A stretch of DNA of 43,428 nt from Phycisphaeraceae bacterium. GTDB taxonomy: Bacteria > Planctomycetota > Phycisphaerae > Phycisphaerales > Zrk34. The notes beneath the pieces were generated by a model that saw only the letters and a program-made list of their open reading frames with translations, searched no databases and was not told the DNA's origin. The stretch is taken from NCBI GenBank assembly GCA_028282685.1, contig JANQHK010000059.1:1-43428 (forward strand), in the 5' to 3' direction. The position numbers and the translations under genes were made by a program. Position 1 is the stretch's first letter; every line of letters begins with the position of its first letter. This document shows positions 32,953-43,025 of this stretch, in pieces.

Positions 32953-34801
32953 AATCCGACCGTTTGCCCATGGAGATCGCCAGCACGGTCAAATCCGCGG
33001 GGGTGATGCCGGCGAGGCGGGCCGCCTGGCCGAACGTCGCCGGGCGGAACTTGCCCAGCACGTGGCGGGCTTCGTTGCGCAGGCCGCCGACCTGCGCATA
33101 ATCGCAATCGGTCGGCAGCGTGCGGTGCTCCATCTTCATCACGCGCTCGTGCTGACGGCGGTGGCGATCGATGAACCCGGAATATTTCACCTCGGCCAGC
33201 AACGCCGCGATCAGAAATTGATCGTGCGGGACCGGACCGCCGTTCAACCGTTCCAGCACATCGCGTTCGCAGACTTGCGGGCGCTTCATCCACTGCCAGA
33301 GTTTGGTTCCGTCGATGCTGTGGGCCTGAAGGTAATCGGTCAGCGTTCGCAGGTCGCGCTGCCGTTGCTCGTATGCAGCCCAGCGCTCGTCATCGACCAG
33401 CCCCAGGTCATGCGCCCACGGCGTCAACCGCTCGATCGCATTATCCGCCCGCAGCATCAACCGATGTTCGGCCCGGCTGGTGAACATGCGATACGGCTCG
33501 CGCGGCGTCTTGGTCACCAGGTCGTCCATCAACACACCCAGATACGACTGGTCGCGTCGATGACGGACCAGAGCTTCACCCCGTTCGTACAGCACGGCAT
33601 TCACCGCGGCGAGCAGACCCTGTCCCGCCGCCTCCTCGTAACCGCTGGTGCCGTTGATCTGGCCGGCAAGGAACAGCCCCGGGATGCGCTTGGTCATGCC
33701 GGTGGCGTCGATCTGGTGCGGCCAGACCATGTCGTACTCCACCGCGTAACCGTAACGCAGAATTTTCGCGCGCTCGCAGCCGGGCAGACCGCCCACCATC
33801 GCATCCTGCACGTCGGCCGGCAGCGACGTGGGAATGCCGTTGCAGTACAACTCGTCGCTTTCCAGCGATTCGGGTTCGAGAAAAACGTGGTGCGCGGACT
33901 TGTCGGCGAAGCGAACCACCTTGTCTTCAATGCTCGGGCAATACCGCGGACCGCAATCGGCCTCGATCTGACCGTTGTACATCGGGGCGCGATCGAGATT
34001 GGCGCGGATCGCCTCGTGAATGCGCTCGTTGGTGTGTGTGATCCAGCACGGCTTCTGTTCGAGAACCGGAAAACGGGCCAGATCGGTCATCGCACTGAAC
34101 GGCCGAGGCGGATCGTCGCCCGGTTGCCGTTGCATCCCGCTCAGGTCAACGGTGCGAATATCCAGCCGCGGGGGTGTGCCGGTTTTGAGTCGGCCGAGTT
34201 CAAAACCGAGTCGGATGAGATTGGCGCTGATGCCGACGGCCGGTTCTTCACCGACGCGCCCGCCTTCGGTGCGGCGCTCGCCGGTATGCATCAGACCGCG
34301 CATGAAGGTGCCGGTGGTCAGCACCACCGCCGGGGCCGGCAGCGCGCGACGTTCTCCGGTGGCGGCGCAGGTGTATTTCACGCCGGCGCATCGGCCGTTC
34401 TCGACGAGGATTTGCTCCACGGAACCTTCGAGCAGGTCCAGGTTCGGCCGGGTTTCCAGCAGGGAGCGGACCTTGCGGGCGTAAGCGTACTTGTCTGCCT
34501 GGGCGCGGGGCCCGCGCACCGCCGGACCTTTGGAGCGATTGAGCAGGCGAAACTGGATGCCCGTGTCATCAATGGCCAGCCCCATCAACCCGCCCATCGC
34601 ATCGATTTCACAGACCATCTGGCCCTTGGCCAACCCGCCGATGGCCGGATTGCAGGACATCTGGCCGATCGTATTGCGGCGCATGGTGATCAGGGCGACG
34701 CGCCGTTGCGAGGGCGCAAGCATATTCGCCGCCGCCCAGGCCGCCTCGGCCCCGGCGTGGCCGGCCCCAACCACCACGAGGGTGTACGTTTCGTCGCTCA
34801 T
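32951..34801 (-). CDS. mnmG: tRNA uridine-5-carboxymethylaminomethyl modification enzyme MnmG (GidA)
   Basis: With MnmE (not in the window), MnmG adds the carboxymethylaminomethyl group to U34 of several tRNAs, using FAD and NADH. The 616-aa protein has the FAD-binding GAGHAGAEAA (12-21), the signature SCNPAIGGLAKG, GPRAQADK and the long conserved GLFLAGQINGTSGYEEAAGQG. PRYCPSIEDK carries the conserved Cys. The C-terminal helical MnmE-binding region is full length. ATG 34801 is chosen because a TATAAT ends 9 nt upstream and a longer in-frame start would lie in the promoter. Its stop codon lies in a repeat. Confidence 0.96.
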   Translation of the reverse strand: MSDETYTLVVVGAGHAGAEAAWAAANMLAPSQRRVALITMRRNTIGQMSCNPAIGGLAKGQMVCEIDAMGGLMGLAIDDTGIQFRLLNRSKGPAVRGPRAQADKYAYARKVRSLLETRPNLDLLEGSVEQILVENGRCAGVKYTCAATGERRALPAPAVVLTTGTFMRGLMHTGERRTEGGRVGEEPAVGISANLIRLGFELGRLKTGTPPRLDIRTVDLSGMQRQPGDDPPRPFSAMTDLARFPVLEQKPCWITHTNERIHEAIRANLDRAPMYNGQIEADCGPRYCPSIEDKVVRFADKSAHHVFLEPESLESDELYCNGIPTSLPADVQDAMVGGLPGCERAKILRYGYAVEYDMVWPHQIDATGMTKRIPGLFLAGQINGTSGYEEAAGQGLLAAVNAVLYERGEALVRHRRDQSYLGVLMDDLVTKTPREPYRMFTSRAEHRLMLRADNAIERLTPWAHDLGLVDDERWAAYEQRQRDLRTLTDYLQAHSIDGTKLWQWMKRPQVCERDVLERLNGGPVPHDQFLIAALLAEVKYSGFIDRHRRQHERVMKMEHRTLPTDCDYAQVGGLRNEARHVLGKFRPATFGQAARLAGITPADLTVLAISMGKRSD

Positions 34802-34810
34802 CCGGTCGGC

Positions 34811-34816
34811 ATTATA
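34811..34816 (-). promoter_or_regulatory. TATAAT 9 nt before mnmG
   Basis: The perfect -10 hexamer ends 9 nt before the ATG and the same 9-nt spacing is seen at the aminopeptidase gene. No Shine-Dalgarno sequence is present. The promoter is divergent from the fusA promoter about 34 bp away. Confidence 0.5.
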
Positions 34817-34849
34817 GTTTGCAAATTGTGTTAGCAAAGCAGTTTCTAC

Positions 34850-34877
34850 TTGACTGATCGGCATTTGCAGCTATGCT
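34850..34877 (+). promoter_or_regulatory. fusA promoter
   Basis: TTGACT (34850-34855), a 16-bp spacer and TATGCT (34872-34877) give a transcript start near 34884, leaving a leader of about 294 nt before the fusA ATG. Confidence 0.6.
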
Positions 34878-34883
34878 GGCTCG

Positions 34884-35177
34884 CTTTATCGGGTGGCGGG
34901 CCGTGAGCGATCACAGAAGGCCCGCCGGCTAGCCGATAACACCGACATGTAAGGCCAGGGAAGGCCTGATTAACGGAAGGTTACACCGCCTTGCACAAGG
35001 CACGTTCCAACCCGTAATTCTCCCCGACCGGGTGTTCCGTCGGGGAAACGACGGACTGAACCGGTTCCACCAAGCGAACTGCCAGTCGAACGATCCGGGC
35101 TCCGCCCGTCGCACAGGGATCGTGATTCCCGACGACACGCCGATCCGCCAACCGACCGCCAACGAAGAGATTCAGTC
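34884..35177 (+). promoter_or_regulatory. long structured 5' leader of fusA
   Basis: No ORF with support is seen. Stems include GGCGGGCC/GGCCCGCC (34895-34926), GCCTTG/CAAGGC, CCCCGAC/GTCGGGG and CGATCC/GGATCG further on. The leader is long for an elongation-factor gene that stands alone and may be regulatory. No known leader class is recognised. Confidence 0.4.
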
Positions 35178-37286
<2,109 letters not shown>

Positions 37287-37299
37287 TCCGCGGGCAAGC

Positions 37300-37321
37300 A
37301 AAAGGTACCAAGAACCTTTTT
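37300..37321 (+). terminator. terminator-like hairpin after fusA (first)
   Basis: AAAAGGT (37300-37306) pairs with ACCTTTT (37314-37320) around a 7-nt loop and continues in T-rich sequence. It is an A/T stem and may work in both directions. Confidence 0.5.
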
Positions 37322-37358
37322 CTTACCAACGCCTTTTTCATGCCAAATATCCACAAAT

Positions 37359-37387
37359 CCCCCGCCATTGACGGGGCCGGGTTTTTT
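37359..37387 (+). terminator. intrinsic terminator after fusA (second)
   Basis: CCCCG (37360-37364) pairs with CGGGG (37372-37376), followed by CCGGG and a run of six Ts. The T-run terminator resembles the one at 3288-3310. Confidence 0.6.
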
Positions 37388-37427
37388 CTCACAATGAACC
37401 GGTGACCGATCAAGGAGGCAAGGGCCT

Positions 37428-39623
37428 ATGTTGTTGACCACGTGGCCGCTGGCTCGCCTGGGAAGCCGGTTCGGTTTGTTGTTTGAACCCCAGCACCGCC
37501 GCATTATGCACTCGGCGCTGGGACGGTTCCTCGATCAACCGCTCGACTTGGCCGTCGGCCTGATCGAACCGGACGGAACCGAACGCGTCATGCCCTTCAC
37601 GCAGCACGGCGAGTTGCTCTACGGCTGCGAACAGCGCGAGCGCATCAACTCCATCACCTACCGCGGCTTCTCCGAGCAGACCGGACTGAAACTCGAACTG
37701 AACTTCCACAGCCCGTTCTATCCGCAGGACGAAGAACTCTGCCTGCTGCCGGCGATCTACGTGGAAGTGCGCGTGACGTGGATGGATCGCATTCGCCGCA
37801 TGTGGGACCAGACGCAAATGATCCCCTGCGAGGACGCCGATCTGTTCATCCGCCTGCAACGGCCGGATACCCATCTGGAGTCAAAAGAGCATGGCATCTT
37901 CATGGAATACGATGTGCCACTGGCGCCGCGCTACCAACGGCTGGGTGCGCAGATCGTGGATGTCGATGCGCCCGCCAACGAAGTCGATCCCCCCAGCGCC
38001 CACGTGCGCGAGTGCCTGCACAGTCTTAACGAAAACACCGAGGCGTTTCAGGACGAGCGCAGCGTGGGCCTGCGCCTGACCCTTCCCGTCACCGAAGAAG
38101 GCAGCGGCACCAAGTGGCGGCTGGTCTGGGCGGCACACACATCCGATCCGATTCTCGACCTCAATGGCGAACGCGCGCCGCTGCGCTACACGCGCCACTG
38201 GCCAAACCTGGAAACCGTGATCGAGCAAGCCGCGGCACAGCGCGATCAGCACCTGGCCCGTTCGCGCCGTTTTGAGAAGGTGCTGGAGCAGACCCCGCTC
38301 ACCCGCTCGCGCTGGCATCTGCTGGTGCTGGGATTCCAGCAGTTTCTGGCCAACACCTTCTGGTGCACCCGCGCGGACGGCAGCGACTGGTTCGGCGAGT
38401 GGGAGGGCTCCAAACGCTTCATCAATACCGTGGACGTGGAATACAACGTCTCCCTGCTCTACCTGACGATCTGGCCCGGCTTGTTGCGCATGATCCTCGA
38501 TCAGTGGACCGGGCACGCCGCCGATCATGCCGCGTCCGGCGGAGCCATCCTGCAACACGACGTCGGCCAAAACCTGACCGTCGGCGCGCAGGCCTACCAC
38601 CACGATATGCCCGTCGAGGAAAACGCCAACTACCTCTTGCTGCTGCACACCTACACGCACTGGACGGGCGATGAAACGCTGCTACAAACTCATGCCGAGT
38701 TCGCCCGCAAACTGGCCGAGTACCTGATCTGGACCGACCGCGACAGCTCCGGCTTCCCCTCCGAGGGCACGGCCAACACGGTGGACGATGCCACCCCCGC
38801 CATGCAGTACGCGCGCAAGCAGACCTATCTGGCGATCAAGCGCGTGGTGGCGCTGCGTGCGGCGTCGCACATGCTCAGCCGGATGGACAGGGAGGAGACC
38901 GCTTCGCGTTGCCGCACCATCGTCGACCAGGCCGTCCGGCAGATCGAAGCCGAGGCGTGGATGGGCGACCACTACGCGGTCTGCGTCGATCCCGATGCGA
39001 CCGGATTAACCGACGTCTGGACCGGCAAACCCCTGCCCTATGAAAGACTGCCCGGCTGGGACGACTACTCGATCTACACCACCAACGCTCTGCTGCTGCC
39101 GGAACTGATCGGACGCAAGCTGCACTTCGATTCCGAACACATCATCACGGATCTGACCAGCAGCATCCGCGAAACCGTAACCCCCTACGGCTGCGGGCAC
39201 AGTTCCAGTCAGCCCAATCACATTCGCATCAGCCAGAACCTCTGGCGGGACCACACCGGCCGGTACCTCGGGGCGCTGGTTCCCCTGCTCGAAGGCCGCT
39301 ACTGGGATTTGCAGCTCTACTCGAACACCAACGGGCAGAGCTTCGGCTTCATGGACTTCTACATCACCAGCGAGTCGTGCTTTTACAGCCGCGGAGCCGT
39401 GGCGTTCGGCTACTTCCTCGCCGGACCGCGCATCCAGATCGATCGGCTCACCGAAGGCGAAGCCAAGATCACCATCACCCCCGACCGCTACCGCCACAGC
39501 CGCTGGCCCCTGCTGCCGCTGGCCGACTGGACCGCCGGAAAGATCCCCATCTGCTGCGTCGATTCCGTGGGCAACATCCGCATCGAAGGCGAACTGGAAC
39601 CGGTGCAGATCAAACAGCGGTAG
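37428..39623 (+). CDS. GtaA-like (DUF4965-type) six-hairpin barrel protein
   Basis: The 731-aa protein has no signal peptide, so it should be cytoplasmic. The second half fits a six-hairpin glycosidase-like barrel. The segments INTVDVEYNVSLLYLTIWPGLLRMIL, ILQHDVGQNL, MPVEENANYLLLLHTYTHWTGD and FARKLAEYLIW resemble the catalytic domain of glutaminase A (GtaA, DUF4965) and, more distantly, GH52 xylosidases. The first half (about 1-280) is beta-rich and could be the accessory domain found in such enzymes. AAGGAGG sits 9 nt before the ATG, a strong ribosome site. Reaction and substrate are not proven; GtaA-type names for planctomycete members are largely by homology. It stands alone. Confidence 0.55.
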   Translation: MLLTTWPLARLGSRFGLLFEPQHRRIMHSALGRFLDQPLDLAVGLIEPDGTERVMPFTQHGELLYGCEQRERINSITYRGFSEQTGLKLELNFHSPFYPQDEELCLLPAIYVEVRVTWMDRIRRMWDQTQMIPCEDADLFIRLQRPDTHLESKEHGIFMEYDVPLAPRYQRLGAQIVDVDAPANEVDPPSAHVRECLHSLNENTEAFQDERSVGLRLTLPVTEEGSGTKWRLVWAAHTSDPILDLNGERAPLRYTRHWPNLETVIEQAAAQRDQHLARSRRFEKVLEQTPLTRSRWHLLVLGFQQFLANTFWCTRADGSDWFGEWEGSKRFINTVDVEYNVSLLYLTIWPGLLRMILDQWTGHAADHAASGGAILQHDVGQNLTVGAQAYHHDMPVEENANYLLLLHTYTHWTGDETLLQTHAEFARKLAEYLIWTDRDSSGFPSEGTANTVDDATPAMQYARKQTYLAIKRVVALRAASHMLSRMDREETASRCRTIVDQAVRQIEAEAWMGDHYAVCVDPDATGLTDVWTGKPLPYERLPGWDDYSIYTTNALLLPELIGRKLHFDSEHIITDLTSSIRETVTPYGCGHSSSQPNHIRISQNLWRDHTGRYLGALVPLLEGRYWDLQLYSNTNGQSFGFMDFYITSESCFYSRGAVAFGYFLAGPRIQIDRLTEGEAKITITPDRYRHSRWPLLPLADWTAGKIPICCVDSVGNIRIEGELEPVQIKQR

Positions 39624-39625
39624 TG

Positions 39626-39721
39626 GGTTGACTGGTTAATTGGTTGACTGGTTAATTGGTTGATGGGTTAATTGGTTGATGGGTTAATTGGTTGACGGGT
39701 TAATCGGTTGACGGGTTGATC
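39626..39721. repeat. six tandem copies of a 16-bp unit
   Basis: The unit GGTTGACTGGTTAATT is repeated six times without spacers. Units 1-2 are identical, units 3-4 read GGTTGATGGGTTAATT, and units 5-6 carry GACGGG with AATC or GATC. Each unit is itself two 8-bp halves (GGTTGACT, GGTTAATT). The array starts 3 nt after the GtaA-like stop. Confidence 0.9.
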
Positions 39722-39753
39722 GGCAACGCGTTCATTTGATGCCTGGCGATGAC

Positions 39754-39806
39754 AAGCCGGACCTGAGGTGTCCTGAGCTTGTCGAAGGACAACGAAGGTC
39801 CGGATG
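39754..39806. repeat. 53-bp dispersed palindromic repeat, copy B
   Basis: This is the partner of 32151-32203 (48 of 53 identical). The inner stem here is TGTCCT...AGGACA, perfectly paired, against AATCCT...AGGATG in copy A. Confidence 0.75.
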
Positions 39807-39918
39807 GTTCCCCCGGATGACATGAATCAATCCCCCGCAAACATCGGCATGAACCTGCGAACATCAGCGGGTAACACCCAACAACAGGCCCGAAACGCCA
39901 AGCCCGCGAAAGCCCGCT

Positions 39919-39946
39919 TTGCCGCGGTCACGCCTGGCGTTACCAT
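39919..39946 (+). promoter_or_regulatory. tRNA-Pro promoter
   Basis: TTGCCG (39919-39924), a 16-bp spacer and TACCAT (39941-39946) precede the tRNA by 15 nt. A near copy of the whole 42-bp block lies at 42950-42991. Confidence 0.5.
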
Positions 39947-39961
39947 GTTCTGCAAACGCAT

Positions 39962-40035
39962 CGGAGTGTAGCTCAGCTTGGCAGAGCACCGTCTTTGGGT
40001 GGCGGGGGTCGCCGGTTCAAATCCGGCCACTCCGA
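39962..40035 (+). tRNA. tRNA-Pro(UGG)
   Basis: The 74-nt gene folds completely. Acceptor CGGAGTG pairs with CACTCCG; D arm GCTC/GAGC; anticodon stem CCGTC/GGCGG with loop TTTGGGT, so the anticodon is TGG; variable GGGTC; T arm GCCGG/CCGGC with TTCAAAT; discriminator A. The C1-G72 pair is typical of bacterial tRNA-Pro. The 3' CCA is not encoded. This tRNA would read CCA and, by wobble, other proline codons. Confidence 0.97.
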
Positions 40036-40044
40036 CTTGTCCGA

Positions 40045-40084
40045 ACAGAAAGCCGTTCAGTCTTCTCACTGAACGACTTTCTGT
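40045..40084 (+). terminator. long hairpin downstream of tRNA-Pro
   Basis: ACAGAAAG-C-CGTTCAGT (40045-40061) pairs with ACTGAACG-A-CTTTCTGT (40068-40084) around a 6-nt loop: 16 pairs with one mismatch. It begins 9 nt after the tRNA. There is no T run, so it may act as a processing boundary or a terminator that needs a factor. Confidence 0.55.
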
Positions 40085-40142
40085 TGTCCAGCACGGGACT
40101 TACACCACCCAGGAAAGGTCACCCATCGATGGGAGGTGCGGT

Positions 40143-41222
40143 ATGCGTTTGAACCGTCCTTTGATTTCCGCGGTCATTGTTTTCATTGCAAGTTCGGTAC
40201 ATTCGGCCGTACCGGTCATGATCGAAGAAGACGGCATGATCGTGTTCGAAGTTGAATCTCATCCGCCGGTCAGTGGCTGGGAAAAAAAGACCGAACTCGA
40301 TGGCTATACCGGCGCGTGTTATTATCTTTCAACAGGCGGCGGGCAGATGAGTTGGCGTCTATTCATTATCCGGGGCGGGAAGTATCGGCTCTATCTGCGT
40401 AACCGACACGATCACCCCGATCATACGTTGGAAAACGATTGCTTTACGAAGATGGATGACGGCCCATCCTGGAAAACCTACTCATCCAAACGTGGTCAGT
40501 GGACTTGGCATACCAAGCACGAACCGCCTCAGAACCGGCATCTTGATCCGATCTACCACCTCAGTCCGGGGATACATACCTTTACGATCAGCGGGCGCAG
40601 CGCCGGATTCATGATCGATCGCGTCCATTTTGCCCGAATCGATATTTCCAAAAAAAAGGCGGAAGATGCCACGCTGGCGCCGACGCCTGGCTACCCCCCA
40701 CCGCCTGACCTCGACCAACTGCCTTCTGTGAAACAGGCGTGGGCGAACGGCAAACTCGGGCAGGCCTGGAAGCTGGCGGAGAAGGAATTGGCCGGCAGTG
40801 CAGCGGCGCAAGCCGGACAGGCCATTGCGGAACTGAAAGCCCATGCAGCGAATCAGTTTGAGCAATGCACGGAACTGAAAGCCGGCGATCCCGTCGCCGC
40901 AGTAAGTTTACTGGAAGTGACGGCTGAGCAATTCACCGGCTGCTCCAGAAAAACAGAGCTATTGGCTACGTTGCGCAAGTGGAAAGCCGATCCAGCTTAT
41001 CGCAAGTTTCAGAAAGCCCAGCAGATTTACAATAAGGTGCTTGCCGCCCGTATGAAGATCCAGGGCAATGGCACGATCACAGATTCACAATTCGCCAATC
41101 GGAACCAACCGCATCTGAGCATGATCTACAGTGGCTATAAACGCCTCAAATCCGGTTACGCCGATACATCCTTGTTCGAGAAAGCAAAGCTGATGATCGT
41201 CGAGTTGGGATTTAAAGAATGA
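40143..41222 (+). CDS. exported protein with carbohydrate-binding-like domain
   Basis: The 359-aa protein has a signal peptide (about 1-21, SVHS/A). The mature N-terminal half (about 25-185) is a beta-sandwich-like domain with GWEKK, the WRLFIIRGGKYRLYLRNRHDHPDHTLENDC strand pair, WKTYSS, W.W, PIYHLSPGIHTFTISGRSAGFMIDRVHFAR. This form is seen in malectin/CBM35-like modules of bacterial exported proteins. The C-terminal half (200-359) is helical, with repeats of Ala/Lys helices reminiscent of tetratricopeptide-type repeats. GGGAGG lies 6 nt before the ATG. It follows the tRNA hairpin and has no recognised partner. Confidence 0.65.
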   Translation: MRLNRPLISAVIVFIASSVHSAVPVMIEEDGMIVFEVESHPPVSGWEKKTELDGYTGACYYLSTGGGQMSWRLFIIRGGKYRLYLRNRHDHPDHTLENDCFTKMDDGPSWKTYSSKRGQWTWHTKHEPPQNRHLDPIYHLSPGIHTFTISGRSAGFMIDRVHFARIDISKKKAEDATLAPTPGYPPPPDLDQLPSVKQAWANGKLGQAWKLAEKELAGSAAAQAGQAIAELKAHAANQFEQCTELKAGDPVAAVSLLEVTAEQFTGCSRKTELLATLRKWKADPAYRKFQKAQQIYNKVLAARMKIQGNGTITDSQFANRNQPHLSMIYSGYKRLKSGYADTSLFEKAKLMIVELGFKE

Positions 41223-41293
41223 GTTCCGTGCCACGGATTGGGGGGACATGTCGCGGCATGATCAGAATGCAAACCCATGCACTGCCGGGTTCT

Positions 41294-41338
41294 GTGGACA
41301 GCGGAGCCCCGAGTCGGCGAGGGACGACGTCGTCCGCG
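41294..41338. repeat. palindromic intergenic repeat, copy 2
   Basis: It shares GGACAGCGGAG...CCCGAGTC with the unit at 24664-24710 and again lies just past a gene end. It shows that this repeat family occurs at least twice in 43 kb. Confidence 0.5.
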
Positions 41339-41354
41339 CTTTGGGGGCAATATT

Positions 41355-41375
41355 AAAAAGTTCCTGACACCTTTT
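41355..41375. repeat. AAAAAG/CTTTT short palindrome
   Basis: AAAAAGT (41355-41361) faces ACCTTTT (41369-41375) around TCCTGAC, a shape seen in REP-like sequences linked to transposases in other genomes. With copy 2 of the preceding repeat, this makes up most of the 41223-41468 gap. Confidence 0.4.
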
Positions 41376-41468
41376 ATTTTCCAATGCCAAATATGATGAG
41401 TTTTTTTCTTATGGCTTCTCATTCCTCGATTCTGCTTGATTTCATGGATGGGCCGAAAATGGTAAGCA

Positions 41469-41861
41469 TCACATTTCTGCTAAAGAGACCAACAGGCCAT
41501 TGAATACATGCAGAGCGAGTGATAGTGCGTAGACAACAAGGAACCCCAAGGCAATCCGCCGACGGTTTCGCACCAGATATATTCCCAATACACCTGTAAT
41601 CCACACCAACATGTTTACGCCGGTCAGGAGTAGCGAGGCCATAAGATAGCCGGTCAACTCGGCCTCGAAATAGAGGTCGTACTCGAGAACAACAAACGAC
41701 AAGAGCGACAGAGGACCTGACCAAAGCGTTAGCATCGGGAACGGGGCGCTATAGCCCTCGCGCCAAGACATCCACACCATTGCCACCGATGCTGCGACAT
41801 ATACGGCGGCGAAGATGTGTTGGTTCAGACGAGTTGTGTGTTGCGTGGGACTCACCACCAT
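41469..41861 (-). CDS. small four-helix membrane protein
   Basis: The 130-aa protein starts MVVSPTQHTTRLNQH and has four hydrophobic stretches (roughly 15-32, 41-58, 70-90, 98-122). No family is recognised. The ATG at 41861 is chosen because the longer in-frame upstream codons lie inside the ATPase fragment; the two overlap by 10 bp, and no ribosome site is visible. It lies where the sequence begins to lose its GC bias, so it may be acquired DNA. Confidence in the start is low. Confidence 0.5.
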   Translation of the reverse strand: MVVSPTQHTTRLNQHIFAAVYVAASVAMVWMSWREGYSAPFPMLTLWSGPLSLLSFVVLEYDLYFEAELTGYLMASLLLTGVNMLVWITGVLGIYLVRNRRRIALGFLVVYALSLALHVFNGLLVSLAEM

Positions 41862-42268
41862 GACGGACGTACCGAGTAGTACTTTGTCAGGTTCACACCG
41901 GGCGCAGCCAACAACGACTTGGAAGGCGTACGGCCAATAAAGAACATTTTTACCCAACTTCCACCATCCAGTGTGTTTGCCACAATCACCGGCTCCACAT
42001 CGTGACTGTAATGTTTCAACGTTCCTGGTTTCTTCCAATCCACGGTTCCCGCCCCGGTGGGTTCAGTGAGCAATGTCACTGTCTGCCTATCCAGAGCATA
42101 AATGCACTGGTTGGCATGACCACGGACGAGATCGAATTGGTGGTATACCAACCACTCGGTGATGCTGTCGTACAGCGAGCCGTGGGGGTCGAGTAATAGC
42201 AGTCCGCATTTACTCTCCCACCATGCTTTGATGTCCTGGTGGATTATGTTGGCGAACTCGCGGTGCAT
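41852..42268 (-). pseudogene. truncated VirD4/HerA-like DNA-translocase ATPase fragment
   Basis: The 138-aa reading begins MHREFANIIHQDIKAWWES and continues CGLLLLDPHGSLYDSITEWL. This is the run from the helix after a P-loop into the Walker B-like LLLLDPHG of conjugative coupling proteins and related hexameric ATPases. The P-loop itself is missing: in-frame codons just upstream contain a stop, and the next gene ends 17 bp away. The second half shows no recognised fold and ends in VRPSWW. A remnant of a mobile element is the likeliest reading. It could also be a small expressed protein, as the frame is open. Confidence 0.5.
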
Positions 42269-42285
42269 TGGATTTCAGGTTGGCA

Positions 42286-42813
42286 TCAAGGCGCAGTTAT
42301 TTCATTCTTTGTAACCCACCTTAGTGATTCTGACTGTAGATCAATCTCAGATTCGTCCTTCCAATCTGTTGGCGCAAATTCAATGGGGCTTACCCCATCT
42401 TTGCCAGGATTTGCATATAGATGATTTCCAAGTGACCATTCTATACGCAGATGTTTAGCTCCCATAAAAGGTGATTCAGGATTTGACTCATGCGCATAGC
42501 TATATCCGTGTTCACGAATAGTTGGATTATTGTTTAATACTTCGCCAAAATACCAGTATTCATAGCGGACACCATCAAATAAACCACGGTGGCTAGATGA
42601 CCTAATGATTTTGATTGCTCCATATTCTTGGTTTGATCTCAGGATTACAATCTTTTCAAGAGGAACCGTGGCTGCGGGAGGATCATTCTCTACATGAAAT
42701 ATAGCCATGCTCGATTCACTAATACGAGCGGCAGAGTGATACAATACAAACAGAACAACAGCTACAAAACTGCTTATGATGAGTATCCCGATATTTCGCT
42801 TCTTATGCTTCAT
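42286..42813 (-). CDS. hypothetical membrane-anchored protein
   Basis: The 175-aa protein has one N-terminal hydrophobic helix (about 8-24) that serves as an anchor or uncleaved signal. The extracytoplasmic part contains YEYWYFGEVLNNNP and several Trp and acidic residues. No family is recognised. AGGAGA lies 9 nt before the ATG. Base use is clearly more AT-rich than in the conserved genes to the left, which suggests acquired DNA. Confidence 0.6.
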   Translation of the reverse strand: MKHKKRNIGILIISSFVAVVLFVLYHSAARISESSMAIFHVENDPPAATVPLEKIVILRSNQEYGAIKIIRSSSHRGLFDGVRYEYWYFGEVLNNNPTIREHGYSYAHESNPESPFMGAKHLRIEWSLGNHLYANPGKDGVSPIEFAPTDWKDESEIDLQSESLRWVTKNEITAP

Positions 42814-42949
42814 TAGAATACTTCTCCTGCAGCGACATTTTGATCATATGGCCAATACCATAACCTAAAGACACAACCGGGCGCCAAAGGTAGACGTCAG
42901 TGAATTCTAAAACATCAAGATTGCTTCAACGCGTTGGCAGGGCTTCGCC

Positions 42950-42991
42950 TTGCCGCAGTCACGCATCGTGTTACCATGTTCTGCAAACGCA
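42950..42991 (+). repeat. near copy of the tRNA-Pro promoter block
   Basis: Matches 38 of 42 positions of 39919-39960, with TTGCCG, a 16-bp spacer and TACCAT kept exactly. No tRNA follows. The first plus-strand ATG after it (43003) opens a 64-codon frame that overlaps the minus-strand gene. Confidence 0.7.
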
Positions 42992-43025
42992 ACAGAAGCT
43001 AAATGACGAGCATTCCCATCGACGA

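Noticed and set aside
32885-34834. 649-codon plus-strand frame across mnmG
   Set aside because: It is antisense to a fully conserved mnmG, so it is a GC-driven shadow frame.
34878-35177. tmRNA, RNase P or SRP RNA in the fusA leader
   Set aside because: None of the conserved core sequences of these RNAs is present; only unassigned stems are seen.
39626-39721. CRISPR array
   Set aside because: The repeats are contiguous 16-bp units with no spacers and no cas genes in the window.
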